DNA of 34,662 bases from JAUVKA01 sp964465145 (GCA_964465145.1 CAYXJR010000051.1:1-34662), one strand, 5' to 3'; shown: positions 7,501-16,652, numbered from the stretch's first letter. Numbers and translations: made by a program. The notes: a model not told the origin generated them from the letters alone.

Positions 7501-9972
7501 GCTGCAAGCATCAGGCCAGATCTGGAAAACATAGTATTGTTGGATATTAGGATAATCTTCCTTCCAGGCAGCAGCCATATCAATAAAATATTGCTGGTAT
7601 GTTTCCCATCCGTAACCATCGTCAGGTCCGTCAGCACCCTGGTCATTTTCTCCCTGATGCCAGAGTACACCTTTTATACCGTGGCTCAGTCCGGCCTGCT
7701 TTACGCGTCGCAGCATCCTGCCGTATATCGACATAGGGTCTTCAGGATAAGCAGGATTTCGCTGGTGCTGATCGATCCTGGAGCCTCCAATGGCACCATT
7801 GATAATGCAGATTGGAATCTTGTGTCTCATTACCAGGTTCTTGGCCAATTCAATCCCCCAATATCCAATCTGAAGCTTTGCCTCGTCCTTATCAAATGAA
7901 ACTGCCCTTCCCCAAAGATCCAGAGAAGACTTTTCAGGATCACCCGAACTGCTGCCGAAACTTCTCACCCAATTGCTGCTGTATGGATTAACCGCCCGTC
8001 CATAGTCATAAGCCTCAGCATTCGACTGTCCATCTATCAGATAAGCATCACCACAGATAATGTTGATTGCTTTTTCCAGCAATTTTTCACTCTTTGGCTG
8101 CTTCGCCCAGAGTTCCACTTTATACTGAACCAATCCTGCTTCAATTCTTGCTGTGAAAGCATAAGACTTCCGGCGCCCGGGTTTTTGTATATCCTCAATA
8201 TATAACTGATCGTCGGCATATATTCTGAGAATAACAGAATCGGCCCTGCTTCTCAGCCTTCCATTATAAAACACCGTCCCGAAATTATCATCTTCCCTGG
8301 CATAAAACTGGTTATTCACAGGCTTTTCAACCTTTCCTGGAATTCGTTGGACCCATTCATCCTTATCCGGCTCCACAACTTTGATTGCTATGGTTTGACG
8401 GCTCGGATCACCTCCGTTATCAATTGCCAGGTTCACCAAAACCAATCCGCTCTTCTGGGCCCGTTTAAGGATTAAAGTATCAGAATTAACTTCCTTTATC
8501 ACAGCAACATTTGAAACGCTCCATTCATAATTGAGCTCTCCAGCCCCGTTGTCGGCCATTTGATCAAGGTTGCCCACCAGGGGTATCACCTCGATTGTTT
8601 CACGGCCATTCCATTTTACTGGTGCCTTGAGTTCAAAAACGGGATCCGGGATTTCCTCGCTTACGTATACCGGAATTTCCCTTGACCTAAATTCATCAGG
8701 ATAAACCGCCTTGAAAATGATGCCGACTTCCTTATCTCCGGATATTCGTCCCGGGTTATATGTGTATAACAGCTGATCGACCGCAACAATCTCTTCTTCA
8801 CCTTTCTCCTTCAATATCCAATAGATTTTGAGGGCACCCTCGGCGACGCCCGAAATAGTTGCCCGACCGCCTTCCGGAACATAAATTTCCGGTTCAGAAA
8901 CGGAAAAGTAATCACCCTTCCCAACAAGGGGGCCAACAAGAATTTGAAGGGCTTTCTGATTTTCATATTCCAGTTTGACCCATTCAGCTGATCTGGCAAC
9001 TTTTGAAACCCGAACCTCATCGATGGATCCGTCCCACCATTGTCGCCCCCACGGATTATCCGGTGAATCATGCCGCTTTCCTATTCTTAAGTAAGAAATG
9101 TCAGGGGTTGAGAATTCTCTGAAGGATCTACCATCTTCCTTCCCGTTGATATAAACAATAAGATCTCCTTCCTTATAGGTAATCACTGCGTAAATCCATT
9201 CGTTATAGGATAATACGGTATTCCCAAAAACATCACACAAATAACCTTCATTCTTGATTACTGGAGGCTTATCGAGTTTAATTGAGTTTTCCTGGCATCT
9301 GGCTTCCATTCCCCAGTCGACTGCCCATCCTGGTTTATTTGCCTTCACCCAGGCCGAAGTAGTCCTATCTTCTGCACCCGAGGGAAATGATGTAATTTTA
9401 TCACCGCAATATATATAGCTTCCGTCTTTAAAACCCCTTGCCCCGCCTATTATCCCTGGTGATGAAACTGAGCCCCTGTCTTCGGATTTCAAGCTGCCTA
9501 CATCATCTTTAATACGGCCATCCATGTGCCATACGCTGAGGAAGCCATTTGAGCCATTAAAGACAGCCGCACCATTTGATTCGCTTTTTACGCCTGTATT
9601 ACCCCAGTGCAGTTGAACTTCCTGCATTTCATTACCCTTGATTAAGGGTATCCTTACCCAGACCGCTGCAATTCCATTCTCCGGATCCCATTTTTCAATC
9701 TGGTAAAATAAAGGCCGGCCCTCGCCTGAGGAAAACCTAATATCTTCTCCATCTTGCTTTGCCTGACTGAAATCAAAAAAATCTGGTGTCAGTTTAACCA
9801 GGAGAGGAAAGTCCCTGATTATGGCGCTATCCGGCAAATCAGCACCTTCAGGAGTTGTGAGGATGAAGAATGACCCTGAATAATTCCAATCTGAATATTG
9901 AGAATTAACCGATTGAGAATAACCATTACTGGCTAATAGCCACAAGGCCACACACACTATAATGTGTTTCAT
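4531..9972 (-). CDS. Giant DUF2341-LamG-SGNH esterase-GH78-like rhamnosidase fusion
   Basis: 1813 residues with a Sec signal peptide (MKHIIVCVALWLLASNGYSQ). About residues 45-130 form a DUF2341-like domain (FPLLVKL, FDFS, DIRFSSGEG) and 145-340 a LamG jellyroll. Ig-like stretches run to about 540. An SGNH/sialate O-acetylesterase-type domain spans about 640-880, with block I DGQSNAEAY near 646, GAIGGSRIDQH, WHQGENDQG and a catalytic-type HFPPEGY near 860. After another beta domain comes a GH78-like six-hairpin region, about 1130-1600, with MDRGDRMSWTGDAH near 1212 and CHPWGAGPVKWL near 1483. A further beta-rich domain closes the protein (about 1640-1813). Predicted roles are removal of acetyl groups and of alpha-L-rhamnose. 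The canonical RDER acid motif of GH78 reads RGDR here. The oxidoreductase gene lies 29 bp upstream. Confidence 0.85.
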   Translation of the reverse strand: MKHIIVCVALWLLASNGYSQSVNSQYSDWNYSGSFFILTTPEGADLPDSAIIRDFPLLVKLTPDFFDFSQAKQDGEDIRFSSGEGRPLFYQIEKWDPENGIAAVWVRIPLIKGNEMQEVQLHWGNTGVKSESNGAAVFNGSNGFLSVWHMDGRIKDDVGSLKSEDRGSVSSPGIIGGARGFKDGSYIYCGDKITSFPSGAEDRTTSAWVKANKPGWAVDWGMEARCQENSIKLDKPPVIKNEGYLCDVFGNTVLSYNEWIYAVITYKEGDLIVYINGKEDGRSFREFSTPDISYLRIGKRHDSPDNPWGRQWWDGSIDEVRVSKVARSAEWVKLEYENQKALQILVGPLVGKGDYFSVSEPEIYVPEGGRATISGVAEGALKIYWILKEKGEEEIVAVDQLLYTYNPGRISGDKEVGIIFKAVYPDEFRSREIPVYVSEEIPDPVFELKAPVKWNGRETIEVIPLVGNLDQMADNGAGELNYEWSVSNVAVIKEVNSDTLILKRAQKSGLVLVNLAIDNGGDPSRQTIAIKVVEPDKDEWVQRIPGKVEKPVNNQFYAREDDNFGTVFYNGRLRSRADSVILRIYADDQLYIEDIQKPGRRKSYAFTARIEAGLVQYKVELWAKQPKSEKLLEKAINIICGDAYLIDGQSNAEAYDYGRAVNPYSSNWVRSFGSSSGDPEKSSLDLWGRAVSFDKDEAKLQIGYWGIELAKNLVMRHKIPICIINGAIGGSRIDQHQRNPAYPEDPMSIYGRMLRRVKQAGLSHGIKGVLWHQGENDQGADGPDDGYGWETYQQYFIDMAAAWKEDYPNIQQYYVFQIWPDACSMGKDGSGDRLREVQRTLPSKFSNMSIMSTLGIRPGGGCHFPPEGYAKMADLIVPLLERDFYGEEFEKPVTPPNLEKAYYTSERRDEIAIEFDQPMDWNNALVSEFYLDDDKPGVVSGSLRGNKILLKLKDRSNATEISYLDGKNWNEDNILYGRNGIAALTFYEVPILTLNTQAKEPESNLERSTIPQPYPYIANGSFSRPEIPESPDPLVAYMWPDPKATDGLEVFVLKPTKVDTDSPDSFVNISSLTGEKPYVTVKGPGSIRIDFGVEMPAWIEFDSPDCPGGVEMSISEYNEPGINKTLEPKKYGDTFRLELNEELYDGVRFAWIHVNSHTSDWHITDVRAVNQVKPTNYNGSFSCSDQMLTRIWYLSAYSVKASMCEDYFGAIIMDRGDRMSWTGDAHPIQAASLVAFADYDFVKQNIDNTANQNNGIRSYSLYWVMSLLDYYKYSGDRKTLEKYILNASNKLDDAYIEFGTDPKLRFYGWDERLCAGFELWFKPAPEAQKAYKMLTIRAWLEFSGVMKQIGRSDLESKYSWYARRKMEELRVGPDWFRDYGLHSSADAVNTRLLSPIELDSIYMNVFINRVERVSLSPFNQYFIIQALAQMNKHDDALSTVRDLWGGMILNGATTPYEVFRPSWNDIIEPNDAVPNSQSGIVSLCHPWGAGPVKWLNEEILGIKPTQAGFKTFEILPHPGRTLDWFKGITPTPFGDLSVNFDLVSGKCNVSTPTGTTGRIGIPKVERSIKTITINGELAWDGAFSQVPGIAGAWEDSDFVYFDSVEAGNYDIVFEYDGSTSFYVEPHVQYKADFILEDSITSGSWGGVYGKDGYVLCNYYGEGQNKQSLPTYVDSVNYFRAFPQSPGNLPEPVVWEAKTLDQRALASSDANDSIRVGSGISNTDQTMTFTASLNRNKEFQIALYFIDWEGKGLSQTVEMFDAKTLKLIAPVKMVDDYSGGKYLVYSYDKSVKFRINKIRGDRISLSGIFFDSTD

Positions 9973-10001
9973 TTCAACAATTTATGAGGGACCAATAAAA
10001 T

Positions 10002-11348
10002 CTAAATTGTATAGGGTTCCCTAAGTTCGCGGTGAAAGTATTGTTTTTCTAAATCAGGAGCATCAGGAAATTCCCTTTTTACTGCATCCCAATTTACCGA
10101 TGATCCGGAACGTATGGCAATATCACCCACATGACTTATACCATCCGACAGGATAGCATCTTCAAGAGGGGCAATTTCTTCAATTTTACCCTTGATAACC
10201 TTAATAAAATTTTCTCCATGCTTACCGTTCTCACCAACAACGTCAACATTCAATTCCTTGTTGATTTCAGGAATATTTGAGGCAATCTGGCCCCGGCTGA
10301 TGCTGATCCATCCCTTTTCTCCAAAAAAGCATGTTCCATCCCCTGCTGGCTTCTCGAGGTAAGTGCCCAGATAGTCACCTGCCCATTCAGTACTTATAAA
10401 CCTACATGTTAATCCATTGTTATAGATGAGTTTAAGATCCCAGTTATCTATAGTATCAAACATTATGCTTTGCGAAAAAAATGCTCCCCTACCTTCGGTT
10501 TGATAGCCATCCATCATCTTTCCCTTTAGTCCCCACACGGCAATATCCAGGGGGTGTGCCCCCCAGCCGGCAATGAATCCAAGGGCATAATCGTAAGTGT
10601 GATAAATCCCTGTTGCAGCTCTGCAGCGCGCAAAAGAATATTCCGCCAGGGGGGCAGGGCCCAGCCATCTGTCGAAATCAAATCCCTCCGGCATGACTTT
10701 ATCATGAGGTTTATTGGGAACGGCATCTGATCCGCCATAGCACCAAACATCTACATGGTATATCTCCCCTATCCTGCCTGAGCGGACCATTTCAATCCCT
10801 TTTTGACAATGTGTAAGTGACCGCTGCTGGGTTCCATAATGGAAATGAACTTTATGCTTCTTAACTTCCTTCTCAAGCATCAACATATTATCCAGACTCA
10901 GGCCCAGTGGTTTCTCGCAATATATGTGCTTCCCTGCACGGGCTGCCTTGATAGCAATAGGCAGGTGCCAGTAATCACCTGTAGATATATGCACAGCATC
11001 AATATCTTTCCGATCCAGGATCTCTTCATAATCCAGGTAAGACTCACAAACAATATTCTCATTAAACTCCTTGATATAGTGATTTTCAACTGCTTTGGCG
11101 AAATTCTCACGCCGGTCGGCAAAGGTATCGCACACTGCTATTGACCTTGATCCTTTTTGAGGAAGGAAATAATAACTTGTGGTTGAGCTTCCACGGCCGC
11201 CAACACCTATATGTGCTATATTCACCCTGTCGTTCGCTCCTTTCCAATTGGAGCAGGAAGTGAGTATTGTTGGGGCGATCATTACACCACCGGAGGCAAT
11301 CAGTGATTTCTTAATGAAGGATCTGCGAGAGGATTTTGGTGTTTTCAT
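10002..11348 (-). CDS. Tat-exported Gfo/Idh/MocA-family oxidoreductase
   Basis: 448 residues from the ATG at 11348. The open frame extends upstream to 11453, but that extension lacks family similarity, while MKTPKSSRRSFIKKSL gives a Tat twin-arginine signal (RRSFIK). It is followed by ILTSC, a plausible lipobox. NAD(P) Rossmann motif: VNIAHIGVGGRGSS. EKPLGLSL near residue 150 is the family EKP motif, and GFIAGWGAHPLDIAVWGL lies in the C-terminal alpha/beta domain. Such Tat-exported proteins in Bacteroidota carry their nicotinamide cofactor out with them and are proposed to oxidise or epimerise sugar units; the exact substrate here is unknown. It is the first gene of a probable operon with the esterase/GH78 fusion. 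Confidence 0.9.
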   Translation of the reverse strand: MKTPKSSRRSFIKKSLIASGGVMIAPTILTSCSNWKGANDRVNIAHIGVGGRGSSTTSYYFLPQKGSRSIAVCDTFADRRENFAKAVENHYIKEFNENIVCESYLDYEEILDRKDIDAVHISTGDYWHLPIAIKAARAGKHIYCEKPLGLSLDNMLMLEKEVKKHKVHFHYGTQQRSLTHCQKGIEMVRSGRIGEIYHVDVWCYGGSDAVPNKPHDKVMPEGFDFDRWLGPAPLAEYSFARCRAATGIYHTYDYALGFIAGWGAHPLDIAVWGLKGKMMDGYQTEGRGAFFSQSIMFDTIDNWDLKLIYNNGLTCRFISTEWAGDYLGTYLEKPAGDGTCFFGEKGWISISRGQIASNIPEINKELNVDVVGENGKHGENFIKVIKGKIEEIAPLEDAILSDGISHVGDIAIRSGSSVNWDAVKREFPDAPDLEKQYFHRELREPYTI

Positions 11349-11384
11349 GGAAATTGGATTTAGTGAGGTAAAGTTATGTAAATA

Positions 11385-11790
11385 ACCAAGGGTTGCCACC
11401 CTTGGTCTTAAAAAAAAATTACGCTCCTTCGGAGCTGGTAGTGATAGACACACAGTGCCCTGCAGAAGCTGTATCCGGATCGCTATCTGTGGGGATCCAG
11501 GGGCTCTACCCCTGGTACTGGGGATGACGCTCCTTCAGAGCTGGTGGAATCAGATACAGAGTGGGCCGTAGTGGCTGCTGGAAAAAAATCGATAAAAATT
11601 TTCCATACCAGACGGGTTTTTACATCTATTGATGTATGATACTGTATATTCTTTCTTTGCCCCGTAGGGGCTATATCTCCAGAACCCCTGGGGTGCAACC
11701 CCGGGGGACCCATGAAACTAGTAAGTTTACCCCAGTATATGAGACCACCCCTCGCAATCCTATCCGTCATCCTCCAGCCCCGAAGGGGTT
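11385..11790. repeat. Cluster of at least seven GC-rich hairpins upstream of the transposase
   Basis: This 458-bp non-coding stretch (11349-11806) holds repeated short palindromes: ACCAAGGG/CCCTTGGT at 11385-11406, GCTCC-TTC-GGAGC at 11423-11435, CCAGGGG/CCCCTGG at 11497-11515, GCTC/GAGC at 11529-11541, GCCCC-GTA-GGGGC at 11659-11671, a long CCCCTGGGGT stem at 11685-11707, and CCCC-GAA-GGGG at 11778-11788. They are unlike the AT-rich surroundings and sit beside a Y1 transposase, as REP/BIME-type hairpins do. They are probable recognition or by-product sequences of that enzyme. Some could also terminate transcription. Confidence 0.8.
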
Positions 11791-11806
11791 GTACTAAATC
11801 CAACTT

Positions 11807-12253
11807 ATGTCTAGTTACCGCCGCACTCTGTACCATATAGTCTTTCGCACCAAATACAGTCATAAAACCCTGAACCAAGAACACTCAAGAGAACTTTATG
11901 CATACATAACGGGGTTCATCAGAAATAAAAACTGTTGCCTGTTAAGAATCAATGGCATGGAAGAGCACATTCATATTTTTTGTGAAATTCACCCAACAAT
12001 ATCTCTCGCAGATTTTATGAGGGACCTTAAGGCTTCATCTTCAAAATGGATCAAACATTCAGGAAAATTTCCGAAATTTAGAGGATGGTCAGTTGGATAT
12101 GGTGCATTTACGTATTCCTGGAGGGATAAGGACATGATAGTAAATTATATTAAATATCAGCAAAAGCACCATAAAAGCAGAACACCTGATTATGAACTAA
12201 AAAGGATACTAAAAGAACAGGGAATCGAGCCTGACGAGAGGTTTTTCCCTTAA
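11807..12253 (+). CDS. REP-associated / IS200-like Y1 (HUH) transposase
   Basis: 148 residues, the usual length for Y1 transposases. The HUH metal-binding motif appears as EEHIHIF (His54, His56), and the candidate nucleophilic tyrosine lies in VNYIKYQQKHH (Tyr114 or Tyr117). YGAFTYSWRDKD is a typical family segment. The N-terminus MSSYRRTLYHIVFRTKYS matches the start of the fold, supporting the ATG at 11807. The family nicks single-stranded DNA at hairpins; this copy lies immediately after a hairpin cluster and no insertion-sequence ends are visible downstream, which favours a REP-associated (RAYT) type over a mobile IS200. It ends 14 bp before the GH97 gene on the same strand, so read-through into GH97 is likely. 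Confidence 0.88.
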   Translation: MSSYRRTLYHIVFRTKYSHKTLNQEHSRELYAYITGFIRNKNCCLLRINGMEEHIHIFCEIHPTISLADFMRDLKASSSKWIKHSGKFPKFRGWSVGYGAFTYSWRDKDMIVNYIKYQQKHHKSRTPDYELKRILKEQGIEPDERFFP

Positions 12254-12267
12254 TAACCTAACTAATT

Positions 12268-14339
12268 ATGACTAAATTATCAGGATTGAAAGCTATTCTG
12301 CTTCTTTTTCTTCTTTTCACCTTCTCTTGCACACCCAAAGACATTGAGCTTAAAAGCCCATCCCAAAATCTTGATATAGAAATCCTGAATAACGAAAGTG
12401 GACTAAAGCTTAAGTTGATGAAATCAGGCATCCAGATTGCCATTGTGGACCTTGGAGGCCTTGTTTTCGGGAATGATACTTTGCAGGATTTTCAGATTGG
12501 CAAGGTCACTCATACTTCCATAAATGACAGTTGGAAACCGGTTTATGGAGAGAGGAATACGATACAGGATAATTATAATGAGTTAGAACTAACGCTGAAA
12601 GACAAAGAGGATTCCGGTCAAACCTTAAAACTGATTTGCAGATTATATGATGAAGGCCAGGCCTTTCGATATATTTTTGACATTGTTGAGACTGATATTA
12701 TTGTAGAGACGGATATTATCCGTCTCTACAGGGAATTAACCACCTTTAATTTTGATGACGATTACAAGGCCTGGGTATCCGACCGTGCCCAGTCAGAATA
12801 TCGAAAGCTGAGGATCAGCGAAATCAATAATTCTTGTGAACGACCCCTGGTTATTGAAATGAATGATTCATCATACCTGGCTTTGGGAGAGGCTGCTCTT
12901 GTTGATTATGCCAGGATGAAATTCAAGAAAAATCCGGACAAGCCAAATAGTCTGCAGGTTGATCTGGCAAGTGAGGTTGATTTGAAAAAGGCAGGATATC
13001 AAACTCCATGGAGATATATCATGGTGGCTAATAGTCCGGGAGAATTATTGGAAAACAATTATTTCATTGAAAACCTGAATGAACCAAATCAACTGGAGGA
13101 TATCTCATGGATAAAGCCGGGGAAAATAATCAGNNNNNNNNNNNNNNNNNNNNNNNNNNNNNNNNNNNNNNNNNNNNNNNNNNNNNNNNNNNNNNNNNNN
13201 NNNNNNNNNNNNNNNNNNNNNNNNNNNNNNNNNATGAACCAAATCAACTGGAGGATATCTCATGGATAAAGCCGGGGAAAATAATCAGGGAGGTTACCCT
13301 GACTACTCAAGGAGGAATAGCTTGTGTGGATTTTGCTGCCCGGCACAATCTGCAATATGTTGAATTCGATGCCGGATGGTACGGTAATGAATATGATGAT
13401 CAGTCGGATGCGACAACAATAACCGTTGATCCAAAGAGATCCCCAGGGCCTTTGGAATTACTGCAAGTGGTTGAATATGCAAAATCAAAAGACATCGGTA
13501 TAATCCTGTATGTAAACCGAAGGGCCCTGGAAAAACAATTGGATGATATTTTGCCTTTACTTCATTCCTGGGGTGTAAAAGGGGTGAAGTATGGATTTGT
13601 AAACGTCGGTCCCCAGGAGTGGACGAGTTGGCTTCATGATGCTGTAAGAAAAGCTGCGGATTATGAGCTAATGATAGATATACATGATGAATACCGGCCA
13701 ACCGGCTATTCCCGGACTTATCCAAACCTTATGACTCAGGAAGGTATAAGAGGCGATGAGGAAAGTCCAACCATCGAACATAGTCTGATTACACTTTTCA
13801 CGAGAATGATCGCAGGTGCAGGGGATAATACAAATTGTTATCTAGCGCCTCGTGTCCAGGATAAAATGGGAGGAAAGGCAGCACAAATGGCAAAATCGGT
13901 GATGGTTTACAGTCCATGGCAATTTCTATACTGGTACGACAGGCCAGAAGGATCACCTCACAAAACCGGTGGGGCCGGTGCTGCGGAAGGGGTTCTCTAT
14001 GAGGATCAAGATCTCAGTTTTTATGACGCCCTGCCCTGCACCTGGGATAAGACCATCGTACTCGAAGGTGATATAGGGGAATATGCAACAATAGCCCGGA
14101 AAAATGGAGATAATTGGTTCATTGGAAGCCTTTCTTCCAGGGAGAACAGAAAACTGGAAATCCCTCTTACATATCTGGACGAAAACGTAATTTACAAAGC
14201 AATAATTTACTATCAGAATGAAGATGACTTGAAAAACAATAAAGTCAGCAAGGAAAGTATCATGGTCAATAATAATTCTATCATCTCAAGAGATCTAATA
14301 GGAAATTCAGGATTAGCTATTATAATCACAAAGATCTAA
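12268..14339 (+). CDS. GH97 glycoside hydrolase (alpha-glucosidase/alpha-galactosidase family), split by assembly gap
   Basis: Removing the 100 N and one copy of the flanking 55-bp duplication leaves 1917 bases, an open frame of 638 residues. The lipoprotein-like signal is MTKLSGLKAILLLFLLFTFSC. The N-terminal beta-sandwich spans about 25-270, and the (beta/alpha)8 catalytic domain starts at SWIKPGKIIREVTLTTQGG (about 280), with VEFDAGWYG, VDPKRSPGPL, YVNRRALEKQLD, DIHDEYRPTG (about 420) and LMTQEGIRGDEE (about 439). The C-terminal beta domain ends at 638. In GH97, retaining members carry an Asp nucleophile after the barrel strand; here that segment reads VKGVKYGFV, with no Asp, so the inverting (SusB-like) chemistry is more likely. 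A 29-bp palindrome lies in frame near residue 150. The gene may be expressed with the transposase upstream. Confidence 0.93.
12702..12730. repeat. Perfect palindromic repeat inside GH97 coding sequence
   Basis: 29 bp with 14-base arms TGTAGAGACGGATA and a one-base centre. It is translated in frame as part of VETDIIVETDIIRLYR. An 18-bp approximate direct repeat precedes and overlaps it (GTTGAGACTGATATTATT versus GTAGAGACGGATATTATC). The arm resembles the TGTAGGGAC(GC) repeat found at the start of GH127 (21004-21080). Confidence 0.85.
13079..13288. other. 100-N scaffold gap with exact 55-bp flanking duplication (assembly artefact)
   Basis: Bases 13079-13133 and 13234-13288 are identical over 55 bp and flank exactly 100 N (13134-13233). 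Collapsing the duplicate restores one GH97 frame with length divisible by three and the family motif SWIKPGKIIREVTL across the junction. The duplication therefore represents an unmerged contig overlap, probably the size of the assembler k-mer, not a biological repeat or missing sequence. Confidence 0.95.
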
Positions 14340-14379
14340 TATTGACCAAATTACTTTATTAAATTAATCCCACCTTGAA

Positions 14380-16614
14380 TCAAAACTGAACAGAATAGAC
14401 TTCCCCCTGATAGATAACAATCCTGATCTTACCTGCTGAAACCAATTCAATTTTGAATTCGCGATCTGATGACCAAGCCTTTGCATTCAAAAAGCCTGGT
14501 TTAATAGTCAGAATTTGATTTTTATCATTCCATTCGAAAACCGTTATATTAGCTACCTTCTGGAGGTATTCCTGACTAATCCCGTCATCTTCGTATAGGG
14601 TAAAAGTAGCATCCAATCCAGGGTATATGCGGATTGTCATCGGTTCATCTACATCTTCATCAACATATTGACGGCTAGGATCAAGCGGGATGATTGATCC
14701 GGCCCTAACATAAAGTGGCATGATGGAAATATCCACTTTGCGGTTTATCATCTTTCCACCCGTAACTTTTTCACCTGTCCACCAGTCATACCAATCTCCC
14801 TTTGGAAGATATAATTTTCTTGAAGCAGCTCCCTTCTGATAAACCGGAGACACCAGAATATCCCTACCCCAAAGGTACTGGTCGCCAATTTGCCGGGCGA
14901 GCCGGTCTTTTGGGTAATGAATCCATAGTGAACGAATAAGCGGCAAACCAGTTTCACGTGCCTCCCAGGCCAGCGTATAAGTATATGGCATCAGCTGATA
15001 TCTCAATTCAGAATACTTCCTGCATATTTTTTCGATTTCAGGATTATTTAATTCCGATTCAAGAGGATTATCCCGATTCTCAATAGGTCCCATTTCACTC
15101 AAGCCCCACCCCCATGGTAAGCGGGTCCACCAGGTTCGGCCATGCGACCGAAAAGAGGGACAGAAGGCACCGAATTGAAACCATCTGGCATACAGTTCAC
15201 CTGTAAGTTCTTTATTGGGATAGAATCCACCAATATCCGATCCCCAATAAGGGCTCAGGCTAAGCGAATGGTTGATCCCAACGGCAATCTGTCCTTCAAG
15301 AGTTTTCCAGGAAGATTCTGTATCACCAGACCATACCCATCCTCCCCATTTGGCAATTCCTAGATAACCGTTGCGGTGCAAACTCCATGGCCGGGTATTG
15401 GGTTTTGTTGAGAGAGGACCTTCGTAATATAATTGGTGCCTCTTAATCCTTTCATCCAGGTTGAACCAGTCGCCTTCGTCAGGCCAATAGGCATCAATTC
15501 CAGCGTTTTGCAAGTCGACATGCTCCTGCCAATATTTAACAATATGGCCATCGTCGATGATCTCTCCATTCCGGGCAGGAATATTACCATGCAGGGTTGG
15601 TAGTTTATCACGATCCCAGGGAACTATATGTACTACCGCTTTAACATTCCTTGCATGAAGGTCGGCAATAACTTTTTCAGGATCCCTTTTGAAAACCTCA
15701 GGATTGAAGTCGAAAGAAGGCTGTTTAGTGTTCCATCCTTGCGGACAAAATCCTGTACCAAGGTAGATTACAGCATCAACCGGCAATTTCTTCTCTCGAA
15801 AAGTATCGACGATTTCTAATAGTTGCTTATCATCTTCAAGGGTTCGGTGCGACTGCATATATCCGAGCGACCATTTCGGGGGAATAACGGCCGGACCTGC
15901 CAGATCTGATAGATCTTTCATCAGAGCAGCAGGATTATGTGCATCGAAAACGTAAATATCGAAGTATCCTTTTGGAAACTTTCCAAAAGGTGGTAATCCT
16001 TTTCCAAGATTTTTTTGCTGATCCCGTTGATTCTGCTGTCGGGCAAGTGAATCTTCTCGCTCCCGGGGAATAAAATATCCGAATCCAGGATTCCGCAAAT
16101 CAACCTCCACCCAAGGTGCAGCAACATAAAGGGCCCAGCCGCCGGTTCCAATGAGCAGAGGAACAGGATTCCGTGATCCATAGGCATTTGCCTGCCAGCG
16201 GGGTTCCATATTATGATATCTTCCACGGCGATCAAATTCAATAGTCTCATTGCGCCAGTCACCTTTCATGCGTGGGCCGCCTTCTCCCATTCCGAGCACC
16301 GGGGCATCATCAAGATTAAATTTTACTTTTCCATCGTCTCCAAAGATTATCTCCTGAACTTTTTGTCCATCCCTGTTGGAAATAGTAAATGACAATGGAG
16401 CAGATTTCACCTCAACCCTGAGGTTTCCTATTATTTGATCGGAAGGAACCTTGAAGGCTCTTTTATTCAGGGAGGAAGAAGGGTCAACGATTATTCTAAT
16501 ACCATTTTTTCCTGATTGACGGATATCAATTTCTGTATATTCCTGACTATAAGTGAATTCATGGAAAAAGGCAAGCATAAAAACTACCATGCTCACTATT
16601 GTTCTTACCCTCAT
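14380..16614 (-). CDS. GH31 family alpha-glycosidase
   Basis: 744 residues with a Sec signal peptide (to about residue 23). The galactose-mutarotase-like N-domain has VLGMGEGGPRMKGDWRNE. The TIM barrel starts with IPPKWSLGYMQSHRTLEDD. The catalytic nucleophile Asp is in DAYWPDEGDW (near residue 378) and the acid/base Asp in WVWSGDTESSW (near 428). SPYWGSDIGGFYP and SFRSHGRTWWTRLPWGW complete the active site, followed by proximal and distal C-terminal beta domains (LYVRAGSIIPLDPSRQ, FTLYEDDG). The family includes alpha-glucosidases, alpha-xylosidases and alpha-galactosidases; the exact sugar is uncertain. It is last in a minus-strand operon (38 bp after the GH32-like gene) and converges on GH97 with a gap of only 40 bp. 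Confidence 0.94.
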   Translation of the reverse strand: MRVRTIVSMVVFMLAFFHEFTYSQEYTEIDIRQSGKNGIRIIVDPSSSLNKRAFKVPSDQIIGNLRVEVKSAPLSFTISNRDGQKVQEIIFGDDGKVKFNLDDAPVLGMGEGGPRMKGDWRNETIEFDRRGRYHNMEPRWQANAYGSRNPVPLLIGTGGWALYVAAPWVEVDLRNPGFGYFIPREREDSLARQQNQRDQQKNLGKGLPPFGKFPKGYFDIYVFDAHNPAALMKDLSDLAGPAVIPPKWSLGYMQSHRTLEDDKQLLEIVDTFREKKLPVDAVIYLGTGFCPQGWNTKQPSFDFNPEVFKRDPEKVIADLHARNVKAVVHIVPWDRDKLPTLHGNIPARNGEIIDDGHIVKYWQEHVDLQNAGIDAYWPDEGDWFNLDERIKRHQLYYEGPLSTKPNTRPWSLHRNGYLGIAKWGGWVWSGDTESSWKTLEGQIAVGINHSLSLSPYWGSDIGGFYPNKELTGELYARWFQFGAFCPSFRSHGRTWWTRLPWGWGLSEMGPIENRDNPLESELNNPEIEKICRKYSELRYQLMPYTYTLAWEARETGLPLIRSLWIHYPKDRLARQIGDQYLWGRDILVSPVYQKGAASRKLYLPKGDWYDWWTGEKVTGGKMINRKVDISIMPLYVRAGSIIPLDPSRQYVDEDVDEPMTIRIYPGLDATFTLYEDDGISQEYLQKVANITVFEWNDKNQILTIKPGFLNAKAWSSDREFKIELVSAGKIRIVIYQGEVYSVQF

Positions 16615-16652
16615 GCCAGTTAGTTTTATGAATTAAATCTACCCTTCCTGAA

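Noticed and set aside
11349..11453. N-terminal extension of the oxidoreductase
   Set aside because: The Tat signal begins at 11348, and the extension lies in the leader with one of the hairpins.
11483..11884. 133-residue minus-strand open frame over the hairpin cluster
   Set aside because: It runs through palindromic repeats and overlaps the transposase start; no family features.
13079..13288. Duplicated segment as a genuine repeat within GH97
   Set aside because: The copies are identical, exactly 55 bp, and flank exactly 100 N; the frame is restored by collapsing them.
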